A DNA stretch of 25,605 nucleotides from positions 1-25,605 of IMG/VR virus record IMGVR_UViG_3300048554_000375; one strand, given 5' to 3'. Position 1 is the first letter of the stretch; each line of letters opens with the position of its first letter. The translations under genes and the position numbers were made by a program. The notes beneath the pieces are model-generated. The model made no database searches, was not told where the DNA came from, and was given only the letters and a program-made list of their open reading frames with translations. Positions 13,651-20,300 of the stretch are shown in pieces. This DNA comes from a virus.

Positions 13651-13856
13651 CGGTTAAGAGCAGTTAAATGCTCATCTAATTCCTTATCCTCTTTTCGGAT
13701 CTCCTTTATCACGATCTCAAGACAAAGGGCGGACATACTTTGTTTAATTTCCGCAGATTTCCGCCTAATCGAATCTTTGATCTCCTCGGGCATGGCAATC
13801 ATCACCATTTCTGAGTTTTTACCGCCAAGATACCAATCTTTGGATTTATACCTCAT
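13647..13856 (-). CDS. Ribbon-helix-helix-like DNA-binding protein
   Basis: The 69-residue protein has a short strand (SEMVMIAMP) followed by two helices (EEIKDSIRRKSAEIKQSM and SALCLEIVIKEIRKED), the order expected for a ribbon-helix-helix regulator. The start at ATG 13856 lies 8 bases from a GGAGGA ribosome site; a GTG two codons upstream (13862) sits too close to it. It overlaps the 55-residue gene upstream by 11 bases. It may regulate the operon or bind partner proteins. The fold is inferred from pattern, not from a signature residue. Confidence 0.6.
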   Translation of the reverse strand: MRYKSKDWYLGGKNSEMVMIAMPEEIKDSIRRKSAEIKQSMSALCLEIVIKEIRKEDKELDEHLTALNR

Positions 13857-14013
13857 CTGCACATTCCTCCAATAATTCCTCTTCCCGCTTGGCCTTTGCC
13901 AAAGTCATGGCATCGGGTTCAAGACCAGCTAACTCCCTCATCTCATCGATGTCATCTTGATTGACATCTAGGAAGCTGTCCCGAGGTTCTAGTAGCCAAT
14001 ATTTATTCTCCAT
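13846..14013 (-). CDS. 55-residue acidic hypothetical protein
   Basis: A short gene starts MENKYWLLEPRDSFLDVNQD and continues with an acidic helix (DDIDEMRELAGLEPDAM) and a charged tail (KREEELLEECADEV). It overlaps the exonuclease end by 11 bases and the ribbon-helix-helix start by 11 bases. Its last codons provide the GGAGGA ribosome site of the next gene. These overlaps and the composition support it as real. It has no recognised function. Confidence 0.65.
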   Translation of the reverse strand: MENKYWLLEPRDSFLDVNQDDIDEMRELAGLEPDAMTLAKAKREEELLEECADEV

Positions 14014-14821
14014 GACTTCTAGGATCGTAGTTCTTTAAGGACCGCCATAACTGACAAAGGGCGGTGAAATCGACCCATGCTTTGGCGAGGTCTTCGGGGG
14101 AATATTTAATTACCTCGAACCTACCAGGCTCAGTCGAACTGATGTAGCAGTTAGCTCCGTGGACGCTATGCCCCAACACCGCCTCTTCGCCCCAATAGGT
14201 TGCGGCATAGGCCGCTATCTGATGGATTTGGAAGTCGTAACTGGTGACCTTGACCTTCGGCTTAGTCTTACGGGTTTTCCAATCTAAGATAAACTTAGCA
14301 CCTTCCGCTCCTCGTCCGACAATATCGACAGTACCGGCGAATCCATGATTCGTATTAACCAGCATCTTCTCAAACTCGATGAAGTTAAGGCCATGATCCT
14401 GTTTCCAATCAAGGGCGGGCTGAATATACTCTAGTAGTTCATCGGGTATATGCTGACCGGTGAAATAAGCTTCAATCGCATCGTGAACTTTCGTCCCAAA
14501 GTCTGCCGCTTCTTCGACAGGCTTTTCATGCTGAACAAGGCATCGGTCTGCATAGTTTTCAAAACTCTCGTCAAGCTTCGCCGGATTATCAAATGCTATA
14601 CGAAGTAGCTGGTCCTGTTTCCATCGCTCTAACCCAGGCTTGGCAAACAGGCCAAGAAGAGTTGTTACGGATGGAAATAGTCCATGCTTCTTAGCATCCC
14701 TAAGAGTGGTATTCCGTTCGCCGTCTCCTTTAGCTCGAGGCATCGTATGCATGGCCTTTCCCTCTCGGGTGTACCAATGTCCACCTCCGCCTCGCTTAGG
14801 TTTTTCTGTTAGAATAGCCAC
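14003..14821 (-). CDS. PD-(D/E)XK exonuclease, RecB/Cas4-like
   Basis: The 272-residue protein has the RecB-family nuclease motifs in order: an early His in GTKVHDAIEAYF (residues 109-120, His113), Asp166 in FAGTVDIVGR, Asp180-Trp-Lys182 in FILDWKTRK, and QIAAY (201-205) as the Gln-x3-Tyr motif. Enzymes of this group in phages act as 5'-3' or recombination exonucleases. It may degrade host DNA or prepare ends for recombination with the SSB and RuvC-like proteins encoded upstream. The start is GTG at 14821 with a perfect GGAGGT ribosome site 7 bases upstream, the strongest in the operon. The Gly-rich N-terminus (KRGGGGHWYTREGK) is unusual. Confidence 0.88.
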   Translation of the reverse strand: MAILTEKPKRGGGGHWYTREGKAMHTMPRAKGDGERNTTLRDAKKHGLFPSVTTLLGLFAKPGLERWKQDQLLRIAFDNPAKLDESFENYADRCLVQHEKPVEEAADFGTKVHDAIEAYFTGQHIPDELLEYIQPALDWKQDHGLNFIEFEKMLVNTNHGFAGTVDIVGRGAEGAKFILDWKTRKTKPKVKVTSYDFQIHQIAAYAATYWGEEAVLGHSVHGANCYISSTEPGRFEVIKYSPEDLAKAWVDFTALCQLWRSLKNYDPRSHGE

Positions 14822-14888
14822 GGATTACCTCCTTCCCATATTTCCAAAGAAAGATTACCAGGTGAATTAATCGTTTCAGATATCTCAT
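14796..14888 (-). CDS. Possible 30-residue microprotein
   Basis: A short frame encodes MRYLKRLIHLVIFLWKYGKE followed by VIRGYSNRKT. The ATG overlaps the stop of the DnaA-like gene as ATGA, and the frame runs 26 bases into the exonuclease gene, carrying its Shine-Dalgarno. It has a hydrophobic centre (LIHLVIFLW) flanked by basic residues, a membrane-surface pattern. The coupling supports translation, but the peptide could be a by-product of an intergenic leader. Confidence 0.45.
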   Translation of the reverse strand: MRYLKRLIHLVIFLWKYGKEVIRGYSNRKT

Positions 14889-15163
14889 CCTAACTTAGCC
14901 TCCACCTTTTTTATAATCTCAGAATATTCCCGATCACACTCGATGAATGCTTCAACCCGTTTACAGGTGTGGAAGATATTAGAATGAACTCGGCCGAAAT
15001 GTTTTCCAGTCTCCACTACGCCGTGCATTTTCCTGGTGAAATAAATAGCGATTTGACGGGCGAGGGAAACCTTCCTCAATCTCCCCCGCCCATCTATATC
15101 ACTCACCATAACACCACATTCGTCAGCGGAAACTCGTTTAATATCTTCGATGGTCATGCTCAT
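14885..15163 (-). CDS. Orphan DnaA domain IV (origin-binding) protein
   Basis: The 92-residue protein corresponds to the C-terminal DNA-binding domain of DnaA alone. It has IEDIKRVSADECGVMVSDID, then the basic loop and signature helix RKVSLARQIAIYFTRK (30-45), then the HTH region HFGRVHSNIFHTCKRVE (55-71). In bacterial DnaA the last stretch reads G-R-D-H-T-T; here the Asp is Val and the first Thr is Ser. These positions contact DnaA-box bases, so specificity may differ. No AAA+ domain is present in this or adjacent genes. It could mark a phage origin, recruit or displace host initiator, or act as a regulator. It overlaps the upstream micro-gene by 4 bases. Confidence 0.85.
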   Translation of the reverse strand: MSMTIEDIKRVSADECGVMVSDIDGRGRLRKVSLARQIAIYFTRKMHGVVETGKHFGRVHSNIFHTCKRVEAFIECDREYSEIIKKVEAKLG

Positions 15164-15225
15164 AGCACCATGTCAGTTACTACTGCCGCCCATCCGATCA
15201 TTAGTAATATAGCTATCGGATTCAT
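15160..15225 (-). CDS. 21-residue hydrophobic microprotein
   Basis: A tiny gene begins MNPIAILLMIGWAAV and ends VTDMVL, forming one possible membrane helix. Its ATG overlaps the SSB-like stop (TGATG), and its stop overlaps the DnaA-like start (ATGA). Exact coupling on both sides, identical in style to the neighbouring genes, leaves no spare base in the operon and is the reason to call it. Without it the two flanking genes would be separated by 61 untranslated bases with no ribosome site. Function unknown. Confidence 0.6.
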   Translation of the reverse strand: MNPIAILLMIGWAAVVTDMVL

Positions 15226-15911
15226 CAGAAAGGTACATTTGTGGACTGAGGTCCGGTGAACTGAGTTCCCATCGTTGCCTGTTGTGGTTGAGGGGCGGGC
15301 TGTTGTACGGGTTGCTGTACAGGTACTTGCTGGGGCTGATCGACTGTTACCTGAGTGGTCGCTTGCATCGGCTGTTGCTGAATCGGAGCTTGCATCGGTT
15401 GAACAGGTTGAACTACAGGAGCATTCTGAACCGGTGCGGGTGCTTCGTCTCCGCTCGGGATGACAAATCTTGACCTGTCAGGTATTTGATTTTCATTTCC
15501 CGCCATGACCGGCATGATGGCTGTGATATCTGCATACTCTCTGCCTTTTTTGCTGGTCTTGTGGATAATGTTCAGAGTCGCTCCTTTGCCCACCATTGTT
15601 TCAGTGTCAAAGCCCGAAAAAGGCATAGTGCCGTTCCAGCTTGTTAAAGTCTTAAAAAGTTTCGACTTTTCGTTTAAGCTGATTGTCATCTCCCCTGTCT
15701 GAATCATTGTCCCATCGGAAAGACCAAAAAGGAAACGGCAGAAGTTCTTCGTTTCGATGACAGATGGATCTTCGTAGGAAGGACTCTGAATATTCATTGA
15801 GTCCTTAACTGCCAAACAGACGGCGAAGGTTTGCCCTTGAGGGGCGAGTGTAGTTAGTGGCCAACCTGTGATCGGTCCGCCTCCGTTAGATGATTGCTGT
15901 AATATAGCCAT
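15225..15911 (-). CDS. SSB-like protein with Gln/Pro-rich tail
   Basis: The 228-residue protein has a compact N-terminal part of about 150 residues rich in beta-type segments (QTFAVCLAVKDS, FCRFLFGLSDGTMIQTGEMT, GKGATLNIIHKTSKKGREYA). It is followed by a low-complexity Gln/Pro/Val tail and the terminus STNVPF. That layout, OB-like core then disordered linker then a final Pro-Phe, is like bacterial SSB (ending in IPF), although the tip here lacks acidic residues. Location in a replication operon next to exonuclease and resolvase supports a single-strand-binding role. The fold is inferred; no signature residue proves it. The ribosome site is weak. Confidence 0.6.
   Translation of the reverse strand: MAILQQSSNGGGPITGWPLTTLAPQGQTFAVCLAVKDSMNIQSPSYEDPSVIETKNFCRFLFGLSDGTMIQTGEMTISLNEKSKLFKTLTSWNGTMPFSGFDTETMVGKGATLNIIHKTSKKGREYADITAIMPVMAGNENQIPDRSRFVIPSGDEAPAPVQNAPVVQPVQPMQAPIQQQPMQATTQVTVDQPQQVPVQQPVQQPAPQPQQATMGTQFTGPQSTNVPF
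15560..15568 (-). promoter_or_regulatory. Consensus DnaA box in the SSB-like gene
   Basis: The minus strand reads TTATCCACA, a perfect DnaA box, about 400 bases upstream of the orphan DnaA domain IV gene. It is one of two perfect copies in the window (the other at 1413). It lies in coding sequence, so it may be incidental. Confidence 0.25.
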
Positions 15912-15953
15912 GATATTTAGTTTTCTATCTCCATTTTTACGGGTGGAGGCCCA

Positions 15954-16412
15954 TTATTGATTAATAAGAAAGTGTCTTAGTATTAGGATCGCATCGGCTG
16001 TCTTGAGGGTAATCCCTTTAGTCGATGGAAAGAATCGCTTGGCATGATTCGCTAAAACTTTTTTGCGTTTGCCTGAAGTTAGCCCAGTCAATCCGCTTAG
16101 TCCTTTTTGCCATTCTTGAGGTCGGACTAAGGTGAATGGAATGCCAGCAAATCGAAGAACTCCTTGGATAAATCCATAGTTCTCTCCAAGTTTGAATGAA
16201 GACGAACTAGGGATCAGCTTGCCAGCGAAGGGTGGGACTAACTCGACTACCGCTTCAACTAATTCAACATCGGGGTTGTCTAAAATGTCTTCGATATGTT
16301 CAACAAATTCAAAGTCCTCCCCGATGGAGAATAAATGAATACTATTCAATCCTCCGTAAGCGATTGCGTAACCGCCACTCTTGCCAGGGTCGATTCCGAT
16401 GGTGACCTTCAT
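15954..16412 (-). CDS. RuvC-like Holliday junction resolvase
   Basis: The 152-residue protein has the RNase H-fold resolvase pattern: Asp8 in VTIGIDPGKSGGYAI, Glu53/Glu57 in LVEAVVELVPP, and Asp140 in LKTADAILILRHF. The linking stretch VRPQEWQKGLSG also recurs in phage RuvC-like enzymes. Such enzymes cut four-way junctions during recombination-dependent replication or debranch DNA before packaging. The length is a little under that of bacterial RuvC. Its ATG overlaps the preceding stop by 4 bases. A transposase or other RNase H-fold nuclease is less likely given the DPGKSGG motif. Confidence 0.85.
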   Translation of the reverse strand: MKVTIGIDPGKSGGYAIAYGGLNSIHLFSIGEDFEFVEHIEDILDNPDVELVEAVVELVPPFAGKLIPSSSSFKLGENYGFIQGVLRFAGIPFTLVRPQEWQKGLSGLTGLTSGKRKKVLANHAKRFFPSTKGITLKTADAILILRHFLINQ

Positions 16413-16600
16413 GCGGCCTCCTCGCTAAAGATGGCGATTACTTTTCGGACATCGGAAGCCAAATATAGCTGGCCTCTTTTTCGAATGCCAAACTCTCGCT
16501 TAAAAGCATTGAGAGCTTTATCAGACTTTAATCTGAATATTTCTTTGACCTCACATTTTGTGAGGAATAGACTGTGATATTGGTTTAGTAGTTTTTCCAT
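16409..16600 (-). CDS. Small winged-HTH/excisionase-like protein
   Basis: The 63-residue protein has LTKCEVKEIFRLKSDKAL followed by FGIRKRGQLYLASDVRKVI. This matches the two-part pattern of MerR/excisionase-like DNA-binding domains, where a helix pair is followed by an RxG...Y..sDV wing. It is the first gene after the predicted early promoter and could regulate it. An excisionase role is not supported because no integrase is visible. No Shine-Dalgarno is present; a hairpin sits 4 bases upstream of the ATG. Confidence 0.6.
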   Translation of the reverse strand: MEKLLNQYHSLFLTKCEVKEIFRLKSDKALNAFKREFGIRKRGQLYLASDVRKVIAIFSEEAA

Positions 16601-16603
16601 TTT

Positions 16604-16623
16604 GCCGGTAATTTAAAACCGGC
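16604..16623 (-). promoter_or_regulatory. Hairpin abutting the start codon of the first early gene
   Basis: GCCGGT and ACCGGC form a perfect 6-base stem with an AATTTAAA loop, ending 4 bases from the ATG at 16600. In the leftward mRNA it would occupy the ribosome-binding position, where no Shine-Dalgarno is found. Translational control is inferred. Confidence 0.45.
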
Positions 16624-16678
16624 TGGAAAAAATCTAAGGTCTACTTACTAACTTTTTTTGTAAGAATAGGCCCGTAAT

Positions 16679-16703
16679 GCATATTGTGCGAAACATAATA
16701 TGC
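16679..16703. promoter_or_regulatory. Long inverted repeat in the early leader
   Basis: GCATATTGTG (16679-16688) and CATAATATGC (16694-16703) pair over 10 positions around a CGAAA loop, with one G-T/A-C mismatch. It lies between the predicted promoter and the first early gene. It may be a repressor operator or an RNA hairpin. Confidence 0.45.
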
Positions 16704-16739
16704 TCCAACCGGTACTTGTTAAGAATTTTAAAGATCAAC

Positions 16740-16761
16740 TTCAACCCATCCACTGGTTGAA
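16740..16761. promoter_or_regulatory. Operator-like inverted repeat at the predicted early transcription start
   Basis: TTCAACC and GGTTGAA (perfect 7-base arms, 8-base spacer) lie directly downstream of the predicted -10 box, where transcription would begin. This is a classic repressor position. Confidence 0.5.
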
Positions 16762-16768
16762 CTTTCTT

Positions 16769-16797
16769 CTTAAAATAGAAAAATAATATCATGTCAA
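16769..16797 (-). promoter_or_regulatory. Sigma70-like promoter for the leftward replication operon
   Basis: Reading the minus strand, TTGACA (16797-16792) is followed after 17 bases by TTTAAG (16774-16769), four of six matches to the -10 consensus. The surrounding 16601-16856 is AT-rich and without a convincing gene. It would start about 160 bases before the first operon gene. Confidence 0.5.
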
Positions 16798-16856
16798 TAA
16801 AAAGTTTAAAAAAGATTAAATTAGTTTGAATTTGTACACATATAGGCTGTTAATAT

Positions 16857-17258
16857 TCATTTTTTCCTATTTTTGTTTGATTCTTTCATCGTTCTTTTAG
16901 CTCGAAGTAAGCGGTAATAATTAGAATCGCCTCGAACTTTTTTCTTACCATATCCAGCCTGGCCACCAACTTGGCCCAATAGCCTAGCCGCCTCTTTGAC
17001 CTTATCCTTCCTGTCAATGATGGTGTATTGAATCCGTTCGCCGGTAGCACAAATAGTATGACCATGCCACTCATTATTACTTACTTGGGCTAAACTGTCA
17101 CTATTCATATTACACCATAATTTCCACTTCCTATGGACCGCTTCGGGAAGCTTTAATCTCATATGCCTAAAATCTTGCGCAAAGCACTTACGAGTCTCAC
17201 CCTTATAGTACAATGTGCAACTTAGGTCGTTTATCCATTTTTTAGATCCTTTTCTCAT
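16857..17258 (-). CDS. Hypothetical basic protein between virion and early blocks
   Basis: The 133-residue protein is basic and not recognised. It has four Cys (SCTLYY, RKCFAQ, LWCNMN, TICATG), a central SNNEWHGHTICATGERIQYT, and a C-terminal EAARLLGQVGGQAGYGKK then RGDSNYYRLLRAKR. That end resembles Gly-rich repeats in unnamed phage and plasmid proteins. A good ribosome site (AAAGGA, 5-6 bases from the ATG) is present, immediately after a long inverted repeat. It lies upstream of the early promoter, so it has its own promoter or is read through from the virion block. Confidence 0.65.
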   Translation of the reverse strand: MRKGSKKWINDLSCTLYYKGETRKCFAQDFRHMRLKLPEAVHRKWKLWCNMNSDSLAQVSNNEWHGHTICATGERIQYTIIDRKDKVKEAARLLGQVGGQAGYGKKKVRGDSNYYRLLRAKRTMKESNKNRKK

Positions 17259-17265
17259 TTTATCC

Positions 17266-17362
17266 TTTCGCTAGTGGTTGCGTAGAATATTGTACCGCAT
17301 TCAGCCATGCAAGGACTAAAATGGACTAAAATGGAACTATTCTAACGCAAGGGTTAGCGAAA
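17266..17362. repeat. Long imperfect inverted repeat upstream of the 133-residue gene
   Basis: The arms 17266-17289 (TTTCGCTA, 4 bases, TTGCG, TAGAATA) and 17338-17362 (TATTCTA, 1 base, CGCAA, 4 bases, TAGCGAAA) pair over 20 positions with a 48-base loop. The loop holds a tandem 10-base repeat, GGACTAAAAT twice (17313-17332). It fills most of the gap between the giant virion gene and the next gene. There is no T-run, so a simple intrinsic terminator is unlikely; mRNA processing, an operator or a mobile-element scar are possible. Confidence 0.55.
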
Positions 17363-17388
17363 GAAATTGGAGGCTGTTAATAGATTAT

Positions 17389-20300
17389 TTACCGAAATCT
17401 TTCGGATAACTTAGCACCCGCTGAAGCCGCTGGAGCCATGAACCGATTACCAGGCATAGCTGGTGCTTGGCGGGTAATGCGATTGGCGGGTTGGCGGGTT
17501 GGTGCTTTGGAGTCTGAGGGCATGAACGAAGTCATCCAGTCAACATTTTGTTTTGCTAACCGCTCGTCCTGTTTAGCTCTCTTTTTTTCTGACCGGTCTA
17601 AACGCTTCTCTAGCTTGGCATTTAACTCGCCTGTGTTTTCTTCGAGTTGCTTGGCCGCTTGGCGGAGTCCTGACTGAGCGGATTTAAGTTCACGAATGAA
17701 CTTGTCGTACTCAGCCCTAATTCTGTCCACTCTTTTACGCTTCCCTTGCGTAAGGGCTTGGTAATCTTTTGATTCGGCCCCCTTGAGGAAATCTCCTGCA
17801 ATCTTCGCTTTAAGTCCTGTTGCTTCTCGAATTCTTTTGATGTACTCATTTTTCTTACGATTTTTAAAATTGTTTATTACATTCTTGTAATCTGCTCTCT
17901 CAATATATGTTGAATCATATTCTCGTCCATAAATGGTTGCGTCATAATTGCCAAAAGATTCAGTAATTAAATTATTAAGGTTACTCGGATCAATTGGCTT
18001 TGTCGAGAAATCCTCTAAAAACATTGGATTAACATCAATAACTAATCCGTTTGGACGCTGAGATAAATTCGCTTCATGCCCAATTGAGGACAAATGTTCT
18101 GCAAAAGTTTTTAAGTTGGGATTATCAATCGATGCACCTTTTATAAAAACAGAAAAAGTATCCGGGGTCGGTGTATCTGAAATCTTAAACAGACTTGCCG
18201 CTTGAGCGGCTTGCAAGAAAGGCTCTCCCAACATTGCCAGGTAAACTTCATGCAATTCTTTTGGCATACTGTCCATAGGTATACGAATATTCTGACTCAT
18301 TGCCCCTTCAAATGTCCCCTTACCTAATTCAAGCCGAGTGATTTCTTTATTTGTTTGAGTAATCGCCTGAGCCAATTCTGTTAGTAAGGAAGGTTTATCA
18401 ATTTTCTTACCGGTCTTTTTATCTTTCTTTCTACGGTTAGTAAGCAGTTTCATGCTCACCCTTACCATATCATCAGCCGCTTTTATATTTAGACTCTCGC
18501 CAGTCTCTAGACTCTTATCATATAACTCCGCAAACTTCTTACCGTTTTCATGTAACAGTGTTACAATTTCCATTGTGCCGAATTTACTTTCTCTAAACTT
18601 TACAGCTAATGGTGAAAGAATTTCGACTACCCGAGGATCTCTTAGAACATCTTTTGTGAAGATAGGAAGTCCTGTTTTAGAATCCTTTCCGACTTTTATC
18701 CCGGCATCTCTTAACTTTTGAGCGGCTTTGCGGAATGCATTGGCATAAGCATCTCCCTCAAAGATTTCTTCTTCGGTCATGCTCTTACTTCTTTTCATCT
18801 TACTCTCTGCACGGGTCTGTACCCAGCTTGGTGCTTGCAGTTGGTAAGACTGAAAAGGTCCGTTTGGATCGTTTGGTCTTTGCTGGTTTATATGATCCCG
18901 CAACTTATTATAAAACCTTGCGACTACTTCGTATAAAACTGGATACTGACCAAATGCTTCATCGGGTATATCAAATGATGCGGCCACTTGGCGGTCATTT
19001 GTTGGAAGTGGCGGGCTATCGATATCCCCGGCAATAAATTTAAATGTCTGCCCAAAACTTCCAACTTTTCGAGCTTCTTGTTTACCGAAATCTCCACTGA
19101 ATACATCAGCCACAGATTTTTGAACGACTGCTGGGGTAACACTTGGATCTCCTCGTTCAAACTCTGACATGATGCTTATCATTAGTTCAGAATTATAATT
19201 CGGGTCTGCTAAAGGCGAAGTTGCGGCGGTCATGTCCTTCACGATTTCCCCCTCTTTTCCTAAATGCTCGGGGAAAGAAATACTCATCGCCTCGGAACTT
19301 ATTTCGTACCAAAACCTATCTCGTAGTGTTCTGCCTTCTACGCTTTTCCAATGAGCTTCATTGGGTGGGACCATATTAATCCCTTTTGACTGCATATCCT
19401 CAAATGCTCGATTTGCCGCTGGTCCACTTTCATCGAAAGATTCTTGCATGATTCTGTCAATGTCAGATTGTTTAACCCCGAGGTTACCTATTTTTTGATC
19501 CAAATCGAGTTCCAAGAAAGGCTTTCCATTTGGTCGGGTTACCGGCATACCGGCGGGCTTGTTACCGATAAATCGTTCCTGAGCAGGTATGCGTTCAAGA
19601 ATTTCTTCAAGTGGTCGAGCATATGTATTATCGCTCGGCATGAAGAGTTTCTGCCCGCTTTCTAATTCGTTACGAATCTGATTAGCTGTTCGATCTGAGT
19701 CCCTAGACTTGGTAATATCCTGTGGATTTACATACTCCCGTCTTTGACTAAACTCCTGTCCACTTTTATCGAAACCATAGAATGGGTTCTGCTCGGGATT
19801 ATCTGCTACCCCTGATAGACGAGAACCATCCTTTAAATAGACTGGGCTTTTAAATGTTCTGACTTGAGCAGATGTATCCCTTGAAGATTTTGGTCTAAAG
19901 TAACTACCAGGTGAACCTTCAAAGGTTTCGGTTGGCATGAATGACCTTTGCCCCTCGGATCTTACTGAACCAGGCATTAAGTTCCGCCTAATTCGATCAA
20001 TTACTACATTACGAGTGTTACCAGTTGGGTTCATTGTACCTATGCGATCCAATCGGCGGGATCGATAAGTACCTAAAGTATTTGCTTTTCTCTCACCAAG
20101 ATTGGAAAGTGTTGGATTGTCCGCAATTTGTGCCTTACTGACTGGACCGAATGCGGCATTAAGAAGATCCCTCTGCTTATTGGTTATGCCACTTTGTGGG
20201 TTTTGATCTCCATTTAAAATACCTTTTGCATGGTTATCCAAATATTTCTCAAACATGGATTCAAAGTTTTTACGAATCACTGCGGGGTCTGACCCCCCAA

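Noticed and set aside
16409-16600. True phage excisionase
   Set aside because: The domain resembles MerR/excisionase proteins, but no integrase or attachment site is present, so only a general DNA-binding call is made.
16634-16792. Minus-strand open frame of 52 codons (MILFFYFKKKVQP...) in the early leader
   Set aside because: It starts inside the predicted -35 box region, has no Shine-Dalgarno and covers the inverted repeats. Possible but less likely than a regulatory leader.
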